Positions 39,398 to 51,293 of a DNA stretch of 64,000 bases are shown here, one piece after another; position 1 is the stretch's first letter; every line of letters starts with the position of its first letter. The position numbers were made by a program, and so were the translations under genes. The notes below the pieces were generated by a model that saw only the letters and a program-made list of their open reading frames with translations, was not told the DNA's origin and did not search any database. Source of the stretch: Euwallacea fornicatus (Eukaryota > Arthropoda > Insecta > Coleoptera > Curculionidae); contig NC_089566.1 of assembly GCF_040115645.1 (NCBI RefSeq), positions 2,666,001-2,730,000 of the forward strand, written 5' to 3'.

Positions 39398-41378
39398 ATG
39401 AACCTTAATTGTGACGAAATTGATTCATTGCTGGAAGGTAAGTGAGACCTGTGAAAACACGGAATATGGCTATTGTTTAACAAAATATATTGTTATTTGT
39501 AAGAAATTTGCGGTATATAACAGTTTCCCTTCAGTTGTTTACCTAGGGGACCACTCTAGATTGATGTGTCGTCCTAACAGGTACCATGGAAATGAATTAG
39601 AATTCAGCGCATCTTTGCTTTATAGAAATTCACAAGTATTTGAAACGAAGAAAACCTGGCTCGGCCAAACTATCTCCGAAAGATCGGAAATTAGCCGAGG
39701 AATTGATAGGGAGATCAAAAAGACATTTGCAACAAATGATCACGATCGCAAATAGGGAGGAAACGTATGACGCTATAGGCGAAACCAATTCCGGCGAGTT
39801 ACACAATACCAAATCTCCATCGGAAACGGAAAGTTACGTCGACATGTCAAAAAATAATGGTAAGCACCGTTTGCTTATTTATATCATTGAGGAAACTGTG
39901 GAACTTCCAGACATTCCCCCCGCTCTGCCCGAGAAAAACCCGGCTCTAGTCACGCAGCCCCGAGCAAAATTTTTACCAACAGCACCAGAACCAACGTCGT
40001 GTCCTTATAAAGGTAAAATAACTGTTAACGTCCTTTGAAAAACACTTAAATTGTACCTAAAATTTAGAACTACCAGCCAAACACGTGTCCCCGGACGCCA
40101 AAAATGGGTCGCTATCTTTGCGCAGGAAAATGTTCAGCATTTTCGACCGGTCAAGCACAGTTTTCGGTGCAATACACGAAAACTGGCTACTCGTGTACCA
40201 CTCTGTTAAGGACACCAAACCGTTCAGAGCCTTAGATTTGAAGGAGTATGAGGCCAAAGAAGATTGTTACGACACTTTCACGAACGATGGTAGCAAAGAA
40301 TTCAAAAGGAATAAAGCCGCTTCGTCCTTTACGGTTTTTTCGACAAATTATGAAGATAAGAGTTATTACAGTGTATGATTGTTTAGTTTGTTCGTAGAGG
40401 TTTGTTATTGAATGTTTCTTTAAACCAGTTTGTAGCCGCCACTTATAAGGACATGACGCAGTGGGTGACAAAAATAAACAAGAGCCATGACCAAGCAATG
40501 AGTGCCGGTAAAAATTCGCACAACAGTGATTATGAGATAGTCGATGATCCCAACATCAGCGATGATAACAAAGGCGAAAACATTTATAATGAGATTGACA
40601 GGTATTTATTTATTTGTGTATTTTAAAACGGAGATATGCAAGGCTGTATGGTTCCAGCGTAAACAGTCAAGTTGTAATTAACGACCGGCCACCTCCGAAT
40701 CTTCCTTTAAAATCCACAACTGAAGTCGAAGAAATTGTCGAAGAATGTGATATGTATCAGGAAGTGTCCTGCGCCGGCGCAAAATTAGATCTGAAGAGTG
40801 AACGCTCTTTCGATTCGGAGCCAGACGCGGACCAAACCTACGACGAACTTGCGACGATTCAGGATGAAGTTGAAGAGCTAAAATCCCAATCTAACATTGG
40901 AAAAATTGAGGAGGAAAACATAGAAACAACACTTGTAGACCCCGCGCCCAAGTGGAGCACTCCCGTGAAAAATACCAGAAAAGACACAATCGCCAATGAG
41001 CGCTCGCCCACATCCAGCTTACATAACAGTATAGTACAAATACGTCGGCAAAACTGTTCCCCACCCCAAACGCGAGGCATGGAAACATTCTCCAGAAACT
41101 CAAAATTAGAGACTTTCCAAGCCAACTCCATTAAAGAGAGCCTTCAATGCGACTTCCATTTCATGGAACCCAGCATGAACGAGCCATTCGCAATAACTTC
41201 CATAGAAACGCAGCAAGGGAGCAAAAAGAAAAAGAAGCAAGGAGAAAACGAAAAACCCATGGTGTTGCTGAAGGACAATATAATGGAAGAAGAGACTTCT
41301 TCGAAGAAACTGAAGAAGTCGCCTGTTATTCCAGTTAAGCCTGCCATGAATAAGGTCGTTAAAAAGTTAAATTTATAA
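39398..41378 (+). CDS. SKAP1/2-like PH-domain adaptor
   Basis: Likely cytoplasmic adaptor for Src-family kinase signalling. Exons: 39398-39437, 39626-39859, 39911-40012, 40068-40372, 40429-40601 and 40643-41378; phases agree and give 529 residues. The N-terminal helix (CDEIDSLLEEIHKYLKRR) resembles the SKAP dimerisation helix. A PH domain spans ~138-246, starting near NGSLSLRRK and ending with FVAATYKDMTQWV, whose Trp239 is the invariant PH tryptophan. Tyr motifs follow an SH2-ligand pattern: TYDAI, SYVDM, IYNEI, MYQEV and TYDEL. RPPPNLPLK is an SH3-type Pro-rich site. The tail is basic (KKKKKQ, KKLKKS). Vertebrate SKAPs end in an SH3 domain; none is visible here. The intron at 40602-40642 is only 41 bp, so that junction is the least certain. 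The 51-bp intron 39860-39910 has no in-frame stop. Assignment to SKAP is by architecture and motif. Confidence 0.75.
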
Positions 41379-41432
41379 GTTTTGTATTTGGGTAAGGAAT
41401 ATTGTGATATTGTATAATAACGTAAAATATTA

Positions 41433-42071
41433 TGCAGGGTGTCCAGAAATAACATTGGAATATTTTGGGAGGTGATTTTAGAAGTTAAAATAATGAGAAA
41501 AAGTCTTACAAACATACCTTGAGAATTGCTCCCCAAAGGGGCGAGAACCCCTCGAAGGGGTAACTCTGAAGATGACTTTTTTCGCAATATTTTCAAAACG
41601 TTTTGCGCTAAAGTTATGAAATTCGGTATGCTGTAATAAGTAAGAATGGGGAAATAATCGCGTTCATAATTGCAGATTTTAGCCAGGGGCGTCACATAGG
41701 GGGAGTCCATTATTGACCTTGAAACATTAACTGTTCCGCAATTTCGTTCAAAAAATTAAGGAACGTCACAAACAAAAAAATTAGGGCAACATTCATGGAG
41801 GAAATTCCCTATATGTGACGCTCCTGACTGAAATTTGCAATTTTTAACACAAAAAAAAGGTTTTCTAGTCGACTTATTAGAGTATACTGAGTTTCATAAT
41901 TTTAACGGAAACCGTTTCGGAAATATTGCGAAAAACTATCTTCAGGGTTCTTCCTGTAGCCCCTTTAAGGAGCAATTTCCGCAAGTACGTTCATAGGAAT
42001 CTTTTCATTATTTTAGCTAGTATTTATAGAATCAACTTCCAAAATGTACCAAAGTTATTTCCGGACTGTAT
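41433..42071. mobile_element. Foldback element in the 3' flank of the SKAP-like gene
   Basis: TGCAGGGTGTCCAGAAATAA at 41433 pairs with TTATTTCCGGACTGTA ending at 42070. Complementarity continues inward through several blocks: ATAATGAGAAAAAG with CTTTTCATTATTTT, GCAATATTTTC with GAAATATTGC, and GGGGCGTCACATAG with CTATATGTGACGCTCC. The whole 639 bp is one diverged palindrome with no coding potential. It starts 55 bp after the gene's stop codon, so it may lie in its 3' UTR. Confidence 0.7.
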
Positions 42072-44775
42072 TAATTGTGTTAGGATAACGATACTAATAA
42101 AAGTGTTTGGAAAAATATCAATATATAGTGATTGATTGAGGATTGGATATGGCAATCACCAGCCTAGAAACTTTAAATAGCTATTTCTACCAGGCGGTCA
42201 CCATCAAAAGATGAAACACAGTTTTGGTGGCTGAATCGTTTCCCCCACGTGTCTACACCTTATAGACATGGTGGCGAGCCATAAGCCACCGTTTTGAATT
42301 CCTACGCGCACTATTTTTTCGACTACAGTGTTTAACTAATTCATTTTCACGATTGACGATTTTACTGCAATAGGGCTTTTTTGTTTGTTAGGGGCCACCT
42401 CAAGTTAACTACGTATAACAACGGGGCATATATGTAAGTGCGTTGATTTATTTAAATATGATTAGTTGAATGACGAAAGCTGATTGGTCGGTCTTGTAGA
42501 GGGGGGAGAGAGAAATCTACATTAATTTTGGGACATCGTACAGATTCCCTAAGAAAACGCCTAAAAAACAGCGATATATTTTAGAGGGCCAGTGGTATTT
42601 TACCCAAAAATGGCGATTACCATGGTAACTTTGCTCAGAATTTCCAATTTTGGAAAATATAATTTGAGATGTACATAGGTAGGTACCTGCAAGTGTCGGA
42701 AAACTACGAAGAGAGAAACCTACGAAGCACGCTCAGCTACTAACTTATGAGAAAATGAAGATGATATTCCAATATTTTTAACTTCGCTGATGAAGGAAAA
42801 CCCATTTAGAAACTTTAATTAGAAAGGTTTGATGTACATAAACAACTAAGCTGCAAATTTTTCCTTTTAGTTTTACCATTGAAATTAGAAGTCCAACTTT
42901 GTTCTGTGAATTGAAAGATCTTTGATATTAATTCGAGCTCTTCGAAGGAGAAGCCGCTAGCAGGAGAGGCGCCGATTGCGGAAAATCTTCGAGGGTCTAT
43001 CCGGTGGATTGACTAGTTCATCTTTTGATGAGCCGACCATGTCAAGACCTCAAATCCGCCCCCCAAATTTTACGGTTAAGTTGCGATGCTGGATGTCCAA
43101 ATTTAACCTCTCGCCCCCATATCAATTTCTACCCCCCCCCCCTTTCACAGGGGGTGCTGTTAAGAATTTTAAAGAAAATATTTTGATCAACCAAAATTTA
43201 ATATCTAAATTATCGCCAGCTGGATTCTTATGAAATACGTATTTTTACAAGTCATATCAACTGTCAATCAATAACATTATCACCCTTTAGTAACACAAAT
43301 TTTACGCGACATTTTATACTAAATTTTAATCGTTTTGTGATTATCTATTTATTATTTTATACAATGACGACACCGCATGGCTATATATAAATTGGCTCAT
43401 GTAGGATCATAAAACTTTAATATAATTTAAAGTGATGGCCACTTAAAAAACTGTTACAACCGGGGGGGGGATTTCACTAGTGCTACCATTTTCACAGTTA
43501 AGTGTTTATATGTTTATCAGATATTATTAAAACAATATCGAATCTAACGTAGTTCCTTCAAATTAAATTACGCTTTTAAGTAAAATATAGGTACGTGGTG
43601 GCGGCCACTATTATTTTCCACCTTAAAGTTAAGCACACTATGAGGTGCCCAGCTTCGGAATAAAACAAAAACTAATGACTGCACCGTAATGACCAAGAAA
43701 ACGTATAGTTTCTTCCTGTTTGCGCGTTAGCGGTAAGAATAAGCTTCTATATCTATAATGCTCCGTGGATAGTGTGCGTGTGTGCGTAGCATTACAGGTT
43801 AGTTAAGTCTAGTCTTGTGTCAAACTTTTGTCTTGACGCGCGGCTATCTATCTTTGGAAATTATCATAATTAAATTACGCACAAAGCGGTGAGCATAAAA
43901 GAAAAGAAGATAACTTGATTCACCCTGTAGGTTGAAGATGTCGTTGGCCGTGCATCCGTCGCCTTGGTAACGCGCACAAGCTCAGGTGCGGAGCATTGCG
44001 TGCGCATCTGATGCGCTTTGGAAAAGGGTGTGAATGCTCGCGTCTTTGACTTTGCTTAGTCCTTCAATGTAAACTCAAATCTAAGAGTGTTAGAGCCCGA
44101 AATAATTTGACCTCTCCTTTCTGTTTGATGGGAACCAGCTGTATGTATTCAGTATATTTTCACCTCACAATAAGCCTACACTTGCACCCCTATAGCCTCT
44201 TTTAGACGCGTTGATTTGATGTTGAATGAATGTGCATCGGTTTTTCTGTTTCTCCGTAGATAAAAGTTTAAATATTGTTTAGAATACCCGGTCGCAAATC
44301 CGACAGGTTTAATTGATTTGCAAATAAATGAAGTAAACAAACAGGCTCAATGCCACTCGCAGAGGGCAAAGCAAAGTCCACAATTTCATGACTGTACTCG
44401 AGTTGTAAATACCATTTAAAAGTAAAATAGTTACGTCAAGTCGTGTTTCCATTAAATTATATTATGGTCGAAGACGCAAACTCTTGAATCGTAGCTAGAA
44501 TGGTAACTGTAATATGCGTAAAAAAATTGAAATTTCTAGTAATTACTCTGTGCGGTTGGCACCAGACACGCAATATAAATCACAAGTTGCTGCGAATTAT
44601 ACAGGGTCCTGTAACACACTGTCAGGCTTCGATAGTTCGAAAACCACAGGGGCGTTACTTCACAAATATTTCAAAAACATATACCCATAAAATACAGTAC
44701 AATTCCAATTAAAACTGTCACACTTTTTGGGCTACCGCGTATACACACGTGCACATGTACAAATATATATATATA
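42072..44775. other. Intergenic region with C11 and G9 tracts
   Basis: No supported gene. Two homopolymer tracts, C11 (43132-43142) and G9 (43462-43470), lie 320 bp apart in otherwise AT-rich DNA. ATTCACCCTGTAGG near 43919 and ATACAGGGTCCTG near 44600 look like isolated transposon ends. Region 43730-44060 is somewhat GC-richer, without an identifiable promoter. Confidence 0.4.
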
Positions 44776-45208
44776 TATACGGGGTCCGCCATTACTTCGG
44801 CCTCGGTTCCTGGTGTCTTTGTATAAATGTCAATATGAAATGTTTAGCACAGTACTCATTTATATTGGAAAGCTGCACGATTTAATAATAGTTTTGTTTA
44901 TACAGAGTGTTCCGTTTTCCTGGGCAGCATAAAGCCATAATTTTTTAAATAGCAACCCGTGATTTTTTTATATGTCATTTGATGAAACCTTAATTTAGAA
45001 GGAAAATGCATTAGACATTTTTTAAATTGGTTGCGGCGTTGCCACATTAGAGAAATTGCCCAGCGAAAACGAAACACTCTGTATAAACAAAACTATTATT
45101 AAATCGTGCAGGTTTCCAATATAAATGAGTACTGTGCTAAACATTTCATATTGACATTTATACAAAGACACCAGGAACCGAGGCCGGAGTAATGGCGGAC
45201 CCCGTATA
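44776..45208. mobile_element. 433-bp palindromic MITE
   Basis: The left arm (44776-44926) and right arm (45057-45208) are near-perfect reverse complements with about four differences by eye over ~151 bp. Ends read TATACGGGGTCCGCC and GGCGGACCCCGTATA. A 130-bp loop separates them. The left end abuts a TA microsatellite (44763-44779), so a TA target duplication cannot be resolved. No transposase is present. The high arm identity suggests a young copy or ongoing arm correction. Confidence 0.85.
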
Positions 45209-45848
45209 TTTTTAATAAGTCTTTCTGTGCAAGATATATGGATTGACGCGCAAACTAAAATTTTAATTCACAATCAGGGGCGTTTTTCAAAAAAATCGTA
45301 ACATTTTTATTATTTTTATTCTAGTTTGTCGGGGCAATTTTTGCAACCCATCACTCGCGCATACAGCCATCAGTGGCAACGTTTCGGTTCTATGATATCG
45401 CCTCCGCCATTTGATTTTTTTTTCCTAAAACAGTTCAAAGAACTACTTTTTTCACGCATACATCCCATGGAAATATTTAGGTTTGATGTGAAAAAATGGC
45501 AAACTTTAATTTTTTTCCAAGGCCCCCATTTCCCCCGCGGTATTTGTTGCACAAATTGCCGATCGCAGCAACTAACGACCTAAAATAATTGGCTTAATTC
45601 AAGTCTTAAAAATATCGCTCGATTACATTCGATTTGAGATTTTTATCAAACCAAGAATGTTTTCAAAAAAACCGTAAAGTAGTTTGTTATTATTTTGCCA
45701 GCGATAGCTGTTTATTCGAATCTCAGTTACGACATTCCGTTTTCGAGATATCGATATCAGTTTCTTTTTCGTTTGTCGATTCAAACTTGCATAATTTTCC
45801 AGATTTATTATAAGCTCCTCGAACCATTTTCCAGAGAAATATGCAGTG

Positions 45849-46741
45849 TACCTCCCGTATTATCTTAGTTCCCATGGAATATGTCCTTAAACATCTAAAC
45901 ACATCACAGAACAATTAAGTTATTCGCAACATTTAGATATTATCTCTGTGTTCAGCACTGTAAATTTGTTTACTGTAAGTTACTGGGTTAAAGGTTAAAG
46001 CTCGGTTTGATCTACGAACTACCCTTAATGAGACGACAAGCGGTGGCATCTAAGCAACTTGGAATCCCTTGAAAGGGGTATTCTCTCTACGGAAGTCATA
46101 CAGATTTCCCGCCAGAAGCCGACATAGGAACGACCGTGTCACCCACTGGATGGACTTCTACAACTGACCTGGGTTGCTTGCAGCAAGAAGGAACGGACAA
46201 TCTGATAGTGGTCATCGGAGATTTTTCTTGGCTTCGCCTTTCAAATCTTCTAGAGAACGTTGCCTGGGAATTGTATTCGCGTACTTACTGACACACGTAA
46301 TCGGATGGTCGAATCACTATCCCATACAATTCCAGTTCTGACACCAAATTTTTGCAATGTGACCTATGGGAACTATACACGAATTAAGATACACTACTTT
46401 TAGTGAACTTCTCGATGGTACAAAAACAAAACAACACCAGGCACTAATTATGGGTTTCTTCTTGTGTCGGCTTCTGGCCGGGAATCTGTGCGACTTCCGT
46501 AGAGAGAATACTTCTTCCAAGTAATTCCAAGTTGCTTACATGCTACTGGTTATCGTCTCATTAAGGGTAGCTCGTAAAATTAAACCGAACTTTAACCTTT
46601 AACCCAGTAACTTACAGTAAACAAATTTACAGTGCTGAACACAGAGATAATATCTAAATGTTGCGAATAACTTAATTGTTCTGTGATGTGTTTGGATGTT
46701 CAAGGAAATATTCCATGAGAACTAAGATGATACGGGAGGTA
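45849..46741. mobile_element. 893-bp foldback element
   Basis: TACCTCCCGTATTATCTTAG at 45849 pairs with the reverse complement ending at 46741. Complementarity runs inward for about 280 bp per arm, including the blocks CAACATTTAGATATTATCTC, TTTACTGTAAGTTACTGGGT, CCCTTAATGAGACGA and CCAGAAGCCGACA. The central ~330 bp is not clearly paired and has no transposase. Arms are ~85-90% matched by eye. Confidence 0.75.
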
Positions 46742-47634
46742 CGTTACAAACATGACCGTTCAGAATTTAATTACTTGAAGTAATTTGTGGCGGCTTTTGC
46801 AATTTTAATTCTTAGAATATTTGTATAATTGTTGTTTTTTTCGGAGCAGGACAAAAACTTGTTAGCTGCCTTTTCAGCTCATGAAAAAGTGTCAGAATAA
46901 TACCTTTTTTAGACTTGAAAAATATTTTTCATTCGGGAAATCACAGTACTTTTTCCGAAAATGCAGGTGTTTTCTTTTTATAAACTCACTCAAAAAGGAA
47001 AACACCTCCCCGTTGAAATTCCTTAAAACTCCAACTGCTCCATTTAATCATTGATATCTTTCAAGATATTGGAAATTCAAGAATTGGGGTTACATTGTGT
47101 ACCGTTATAATAAGTACATATTGACACAACAAAAATAAATTCCAAAAACCTTCACACCGTATTTGTTTTAATAATTTCAATGCGCGTTTTATCAGATACG
47201 CTCTAAAAAAACAAAATTCCATGGTGGTTTGTTTACATCTCGCCGAAGAAAATTATTAATATCAATTATATCTGATAGTTCTCTTCACATAAAATATTAA
47301 CCTTCCAATTGGAAAAAATTCAAGAAAATAATTAGAAACGCTCTAATTACCATTTATTTTTAACACAATTGGGACAAAGGTGACAATAATCTGATTGATC
47401 CTTAATGGTAGCGGAGACACTTCAGATAGAACAAGATGCTCATTGTTGTCGAGTGTTCACTAAGGTATGTTATACCATACCAGTGGAAACACATGCATAG
47501 TACGTAGTTAACTTAAATATTTACTGTGATTGTTATTAAAAATCAGGACTCTTTAAAATCTTTCATTGTTATTTTTCAGAAGAAGTATGCCCTAAATAAT
47601 ATACCGTGCAGCTCTAAACTGTGCCCCCTCCCCC

Positions 47635-48360
47635 CCTGTTAAGTTTTTAACAAATAATTTTTTTAATTGAAAAGCACCATTAAAGACAACAAAAAAATGT
47701 TATCTTTTGTCGTTTGATTATTTGTTTAAATGTTGCTTACGTCACCGGTCGTCCAACATGGCGGATTTTTTTAACTAAAAGCACGGGTCAAGTGATGCCT
47801 CAAATCAAAGGCCATTCAAAACTACAATGAATGCTGTATTGTGATTCAAAGTGCGTCGTTTGGTTTTTGACAAAAACAGATATAAATTTGATAAAAAAAT
47901 GCATTACAAATTCAGTTAGATAGTACGTGCACCGTGAAAAACTAGTTTGTTGATAGGAATTTGGTTTGTTTTCGATTTTGTGCTCACAATTTTTAGGTAA
48001 AAAAAGAATAAGTAAATAAACAAAAGTAACCAAAGTCTGTTTGTAAGCACAAAATCGAAAACGAAGCAATTCCCTCTCAACGAACAACTTTTTTCGTTGT
48101 TTACATGCTATTTAATCGAGTTTGTATTTCATTTTTTGCCAAATTTACAGTTGTTTCTTTTTCAAAAATGAATCGATAGTTTTTGAATCGCAATGCACCA
48201 TTGAATGTAGGTCTGAAAGGTTCAATTTGAGGCGCGACATGACTCATGTTCAAAGCTTAAAAAATCTGCCATTTTGCGCTAGTGGTGACTTAAGCAACAT
48301 TTTAATAAACAAACGTCAAAAGATGGTACTTGTTAAAAAGCTAACAAGAGTAAAATTCAG
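47635..48360. mobile_element. ~730-bp foldback element
   Basis: Arms of roughly 360 and 320 bp face each other around a short A-rich centre (48001-48040). Paired blocks include TTCGATTTTGTGCTCACA with TAAGCACAAAATCGAAAA, GCATTACAAATTCAGT with GAGTTTGTATTTCATT, CAATGAATGCTGTATTG with CAATGCACCATTGAATG, and AAATGTTGCTTACGTCAC with GTGACTTAAGCAACATTT. No coding potential. Its right end lies next to the TA tract into which the following element is inserted. Confidence 0.7.
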
Positions 48361-48368
48361 AGTGGCAT

Positions 48369-48392
<24 letters not shown>

Positions 48393-48399
<7 letters not shown>

Positions 48400-49124
48400 G
48401 GTGTCCCACAAGTGTTTCATTATATTTCAGTGGGTAATAGTACATTGAAAAATAATATGACTCCCTATATAAACCATATTCCAATAATGCTTCATTAAGA
48501 AGATACAGGGTGTTAAACTTAAAACACACCTGGAATGTTTCAACGTATCAGAGTATCAATGAACGGGCGAGCTCAATTATCTATTGAACAAAATGGCCAC
48601 CAATTTGAACAATTTCTGTAATGTTATAGCAAATTAACAATATTTAAAACAAACTTAATATTATTAAAACCATTTAGAGAATATCGTGCATATAGACGGT
48701 ATTCAATTTTTTACTGGCAAACGATGCGTCGGACGAAAAAGAGTCAAGTGAGCATTTTTCTTCTAAATGAAATTAAACTTCTAAAAATCATTTTTATTTT
48801 GATAAAAAGCAGTGGCGCACCATGTTTTTCTTTAAAAATGTGCTGAGAGGTGTCCGCACGCACGTCACTGGCGAAACGAAAAATAGCCCTTTTGCATAAA
48901 TAAATGCGTCTACATTAACTCTCAAAACATGCCAAATTTCACTTACATATCTCAAACGGTTTTGAATATATCAATAAAAGTTAGATTTTTTGAGTAAAGT
49001 TTAACACCCCGCATCTTCTTAATGAAGCATTATTGGAATATGGTTTATATAGGGAGTCACATTATTTTTCAATGCACTATTACCCACTGAAATATAATGA
49101 AACACTTGTGGGACACCCTGTATA
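48393..49124. mobile_element. 732-bp TIR element, copy A
   Basis: Begins TATACAAGGTGTCCCACAAG and ends CTTGTGGGACACCCTGTATA, with inverted repeats of ~125 bp running inward to GGGTGTTAAACTT. The inner 480 bp is unique to the family and carries no transposase. It sits directly in a (TA)n tract (48370-48396), consistent with TA-targeting Tc1/mariner-type integration. Copy B at 50562-51293 is the same element in reverse orientation and the same length. Confidence 0.85.
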
Positions 49125-50365
49125 TGCAGAGATTTTGCTAAATTGGACTCATGACTTTCTGTTAAAGTATGTCGCACAAATTTTCAATCTTATCATAGAG
49201 ACGGTGGTTGCCGAACCCATATTGAGATAACAAATATGTGCCATTAGCTCCTACTTAATGGCCCACCTAACAAATTAAATTAATACATTATTGAAAAAAA
49301 AAATAGTTAACAGTACGAGACGAATCACATAGAAAAACAGCATTAAGTAAATTCATTGTTACGTGATGCAGCGCAGCGCAGAGACCTGGTTTTCAAATCA
49401 TGAATGCTCAGCGTGAAAATGATTGCTTGCGACATGTCAGGTAAAATTATTACCACACACTAAATAAACTGACATTACAACGGGACAATGGATTATTGTG
49501 GGTTATCAGTCGTAAGGAAGCTGACAATACCTAAATGTACATGTATATCTTTGTTTTTGACGGTATTAATATTTAATAGGTCCATAAGATTGCCGATTGG
49601 TTATTGACTCGGCGTTAGGTGCAATAAGGAAGTTCATTCTCAGGTCTATCGGAGGCTGACATTTATGCCTTCAAGACCCCCTGGAAATGCCATAAATAAT
49701 AAATAATCAGTTGCAGTCGCTTCAAATGACTGCGAGCACAAATGTTCTCAAACGAGTGTAAACATGTGACGGTGAGATTGTGTGAACCTCCTAAAACATG
49801 ATCGTTTCATGCTTAACTACCTAATTGAAAAAACTACATTGTGTGCCGAGATTCAGCTTCTAAAGATGGAAACAAACATGTCTATTTTTGGAAAATAATA
49901 TTTACCAGTTTATGGAATTCTCACGTATTTGATACCGGACAATAAGATTTGAGAAGCGAGTGCGATACTACCTGAGACTGTAGGTAGGCGAAATGTACGC
50001 ATTTAGTGCGTAATTAAATCCATCATTCGCCATGGAACATCCTCTAGGTAATACCAGGCGTTCTGAGAAAATCACATCTACATCCCAATAATTGTATCCG
50101 CAACACATGTTAATGTCAACGTGTGTATCGAGTGCTTCCATGAGGTCGAAGAGTGAAGGGCGATGTTTCATCGAAGCACGAAATACACACTTTTGCCCAA
50201 AGTACTAACTTTACTGATAATTGCTATTCTTTTGTTACAAGCGTTTAATTATTCATGATTTAGATGTATCTAATAGTTTGTAGGTACGTAAGTTGCCATT
50301 CTTACTGTTAGGCAATCAGCAAACAATGATAAAACAAAATCTTAATAAATATGTATGTATTTAAT

Positions 50366-50423
<58 letters not shown>

Positions 50424-50561
50424 AATGCATATAACTATGCCTGTGGATATATAGGGATTTTTTGTAACTACTAATAAGCAAATATTATATTCATGACGAG
50501 GAAGGTACAAAGAACCTTGCTCCTGCAAAATTATTTTCCGGTTCATGATTTAAAAAAAATA
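49125..50561. other. Spacer between the two inverted TIR elements
   Basis: No supported gene. It holds the long (AT)n microsatellite. A 67-codon minus-strand frame at 49968-50171 has no recognisable domain. Confidence 0.4.
50369..50421. repeat. (AT)n microsatellite, ~26 units
   Basis: Uninterrupted alternating AT for about 53 bp. Perfect tracts of this length are mutation-prone and can extrude cruciforms. Confidence 0.95.
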
Positions 50562-51293
50562 TATACAGGGTGTCCCACAAGTGTTTCATTATATTTCAGT
50601 GGGTAATAGTGCATTGAAAAATAATGTGACTCCCTATATAAACCATATTCCAATAATGCTTCATTAAGAAGATGCGGGGTGTTAAACTTTACTCAAAAAA
50701 TCTAACTTTTATTGATATATTCAAAACCGTTTGAGATATGTAAGTGAAATTTGGCATGTTTTGAGAGTTAATGTAGACGCATTTATTTATGCAAAAGGGC
50801 TATTTTTCGTTTCGCCAGTGACGTGCGTGCGGACACCTCTCAGCACATTTTTAAAGAAACACATGGTGCGCCACTGCTTTTTATCAAAATAAAAATTCTT
50901 TTTAGAAGTTTAATTTCATTTAGAAGAAAAATGCTCACTTGACTCTTTTTCGTCCGACGCATCGTTTGCCAGTAAAAAATTGAATACCGTCTATATGCAC
51001 GATATTCTCTAAATGGTTTTAATAATATTAAGTTTGTTTTAAATATTGTTAATTTGCTATAACATTACAGAAATTGTTCAAATTGGTGGCCATTTTGTTC
51101 AATACATAATTGAGCTCGCCCGTTCATTGATACTCTGATACGTTGAAACATTCCAGGTGTGTTTTAAGTTTAACACCCTGTATCTTCTTAATGAAGCATT
51201 ATTGGAATATGGTTTATATAGGGAGTCATATTATTTTTCAATGTACTATTACCCACTGAAATATAATGAAACACTTGTGGGACACCCTGTATA
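50562..51293. mobile_element. 732-bp TIR element, copy B (inverted)
   Basis: Begins TATACAGGGTGTCCCACAAG and ends CTTGTGGGACACCCTGTATA. Reverse-complementing it reproduces copy A with only a handful of differences by eye (for example around positions 50876 and 50895). It is flanked by ATAT sequence on both sides, as expected for a TA target. Apparent open frames at 51157-51360 are translation of the terminal repeat, not genes. Confidence 0.85.

Noticed and set aside
41144..41710. 188-codon minus-strand frame
   Set aside because: Overlaps the last exon of the SKAP-like gene and the adjoining foldback, with low-complexity Phe/Ser-rich translation and no domain.
48341..49230. Open frames of 62-67 codons with nearly the same peptide at 48341-48529, 49033-49230 and 51157-51360
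   Set aside because: They are translations of the terminal inverted repeats of the 732-bp elements; the repeated peptide reflects DNA repeats, not genes.
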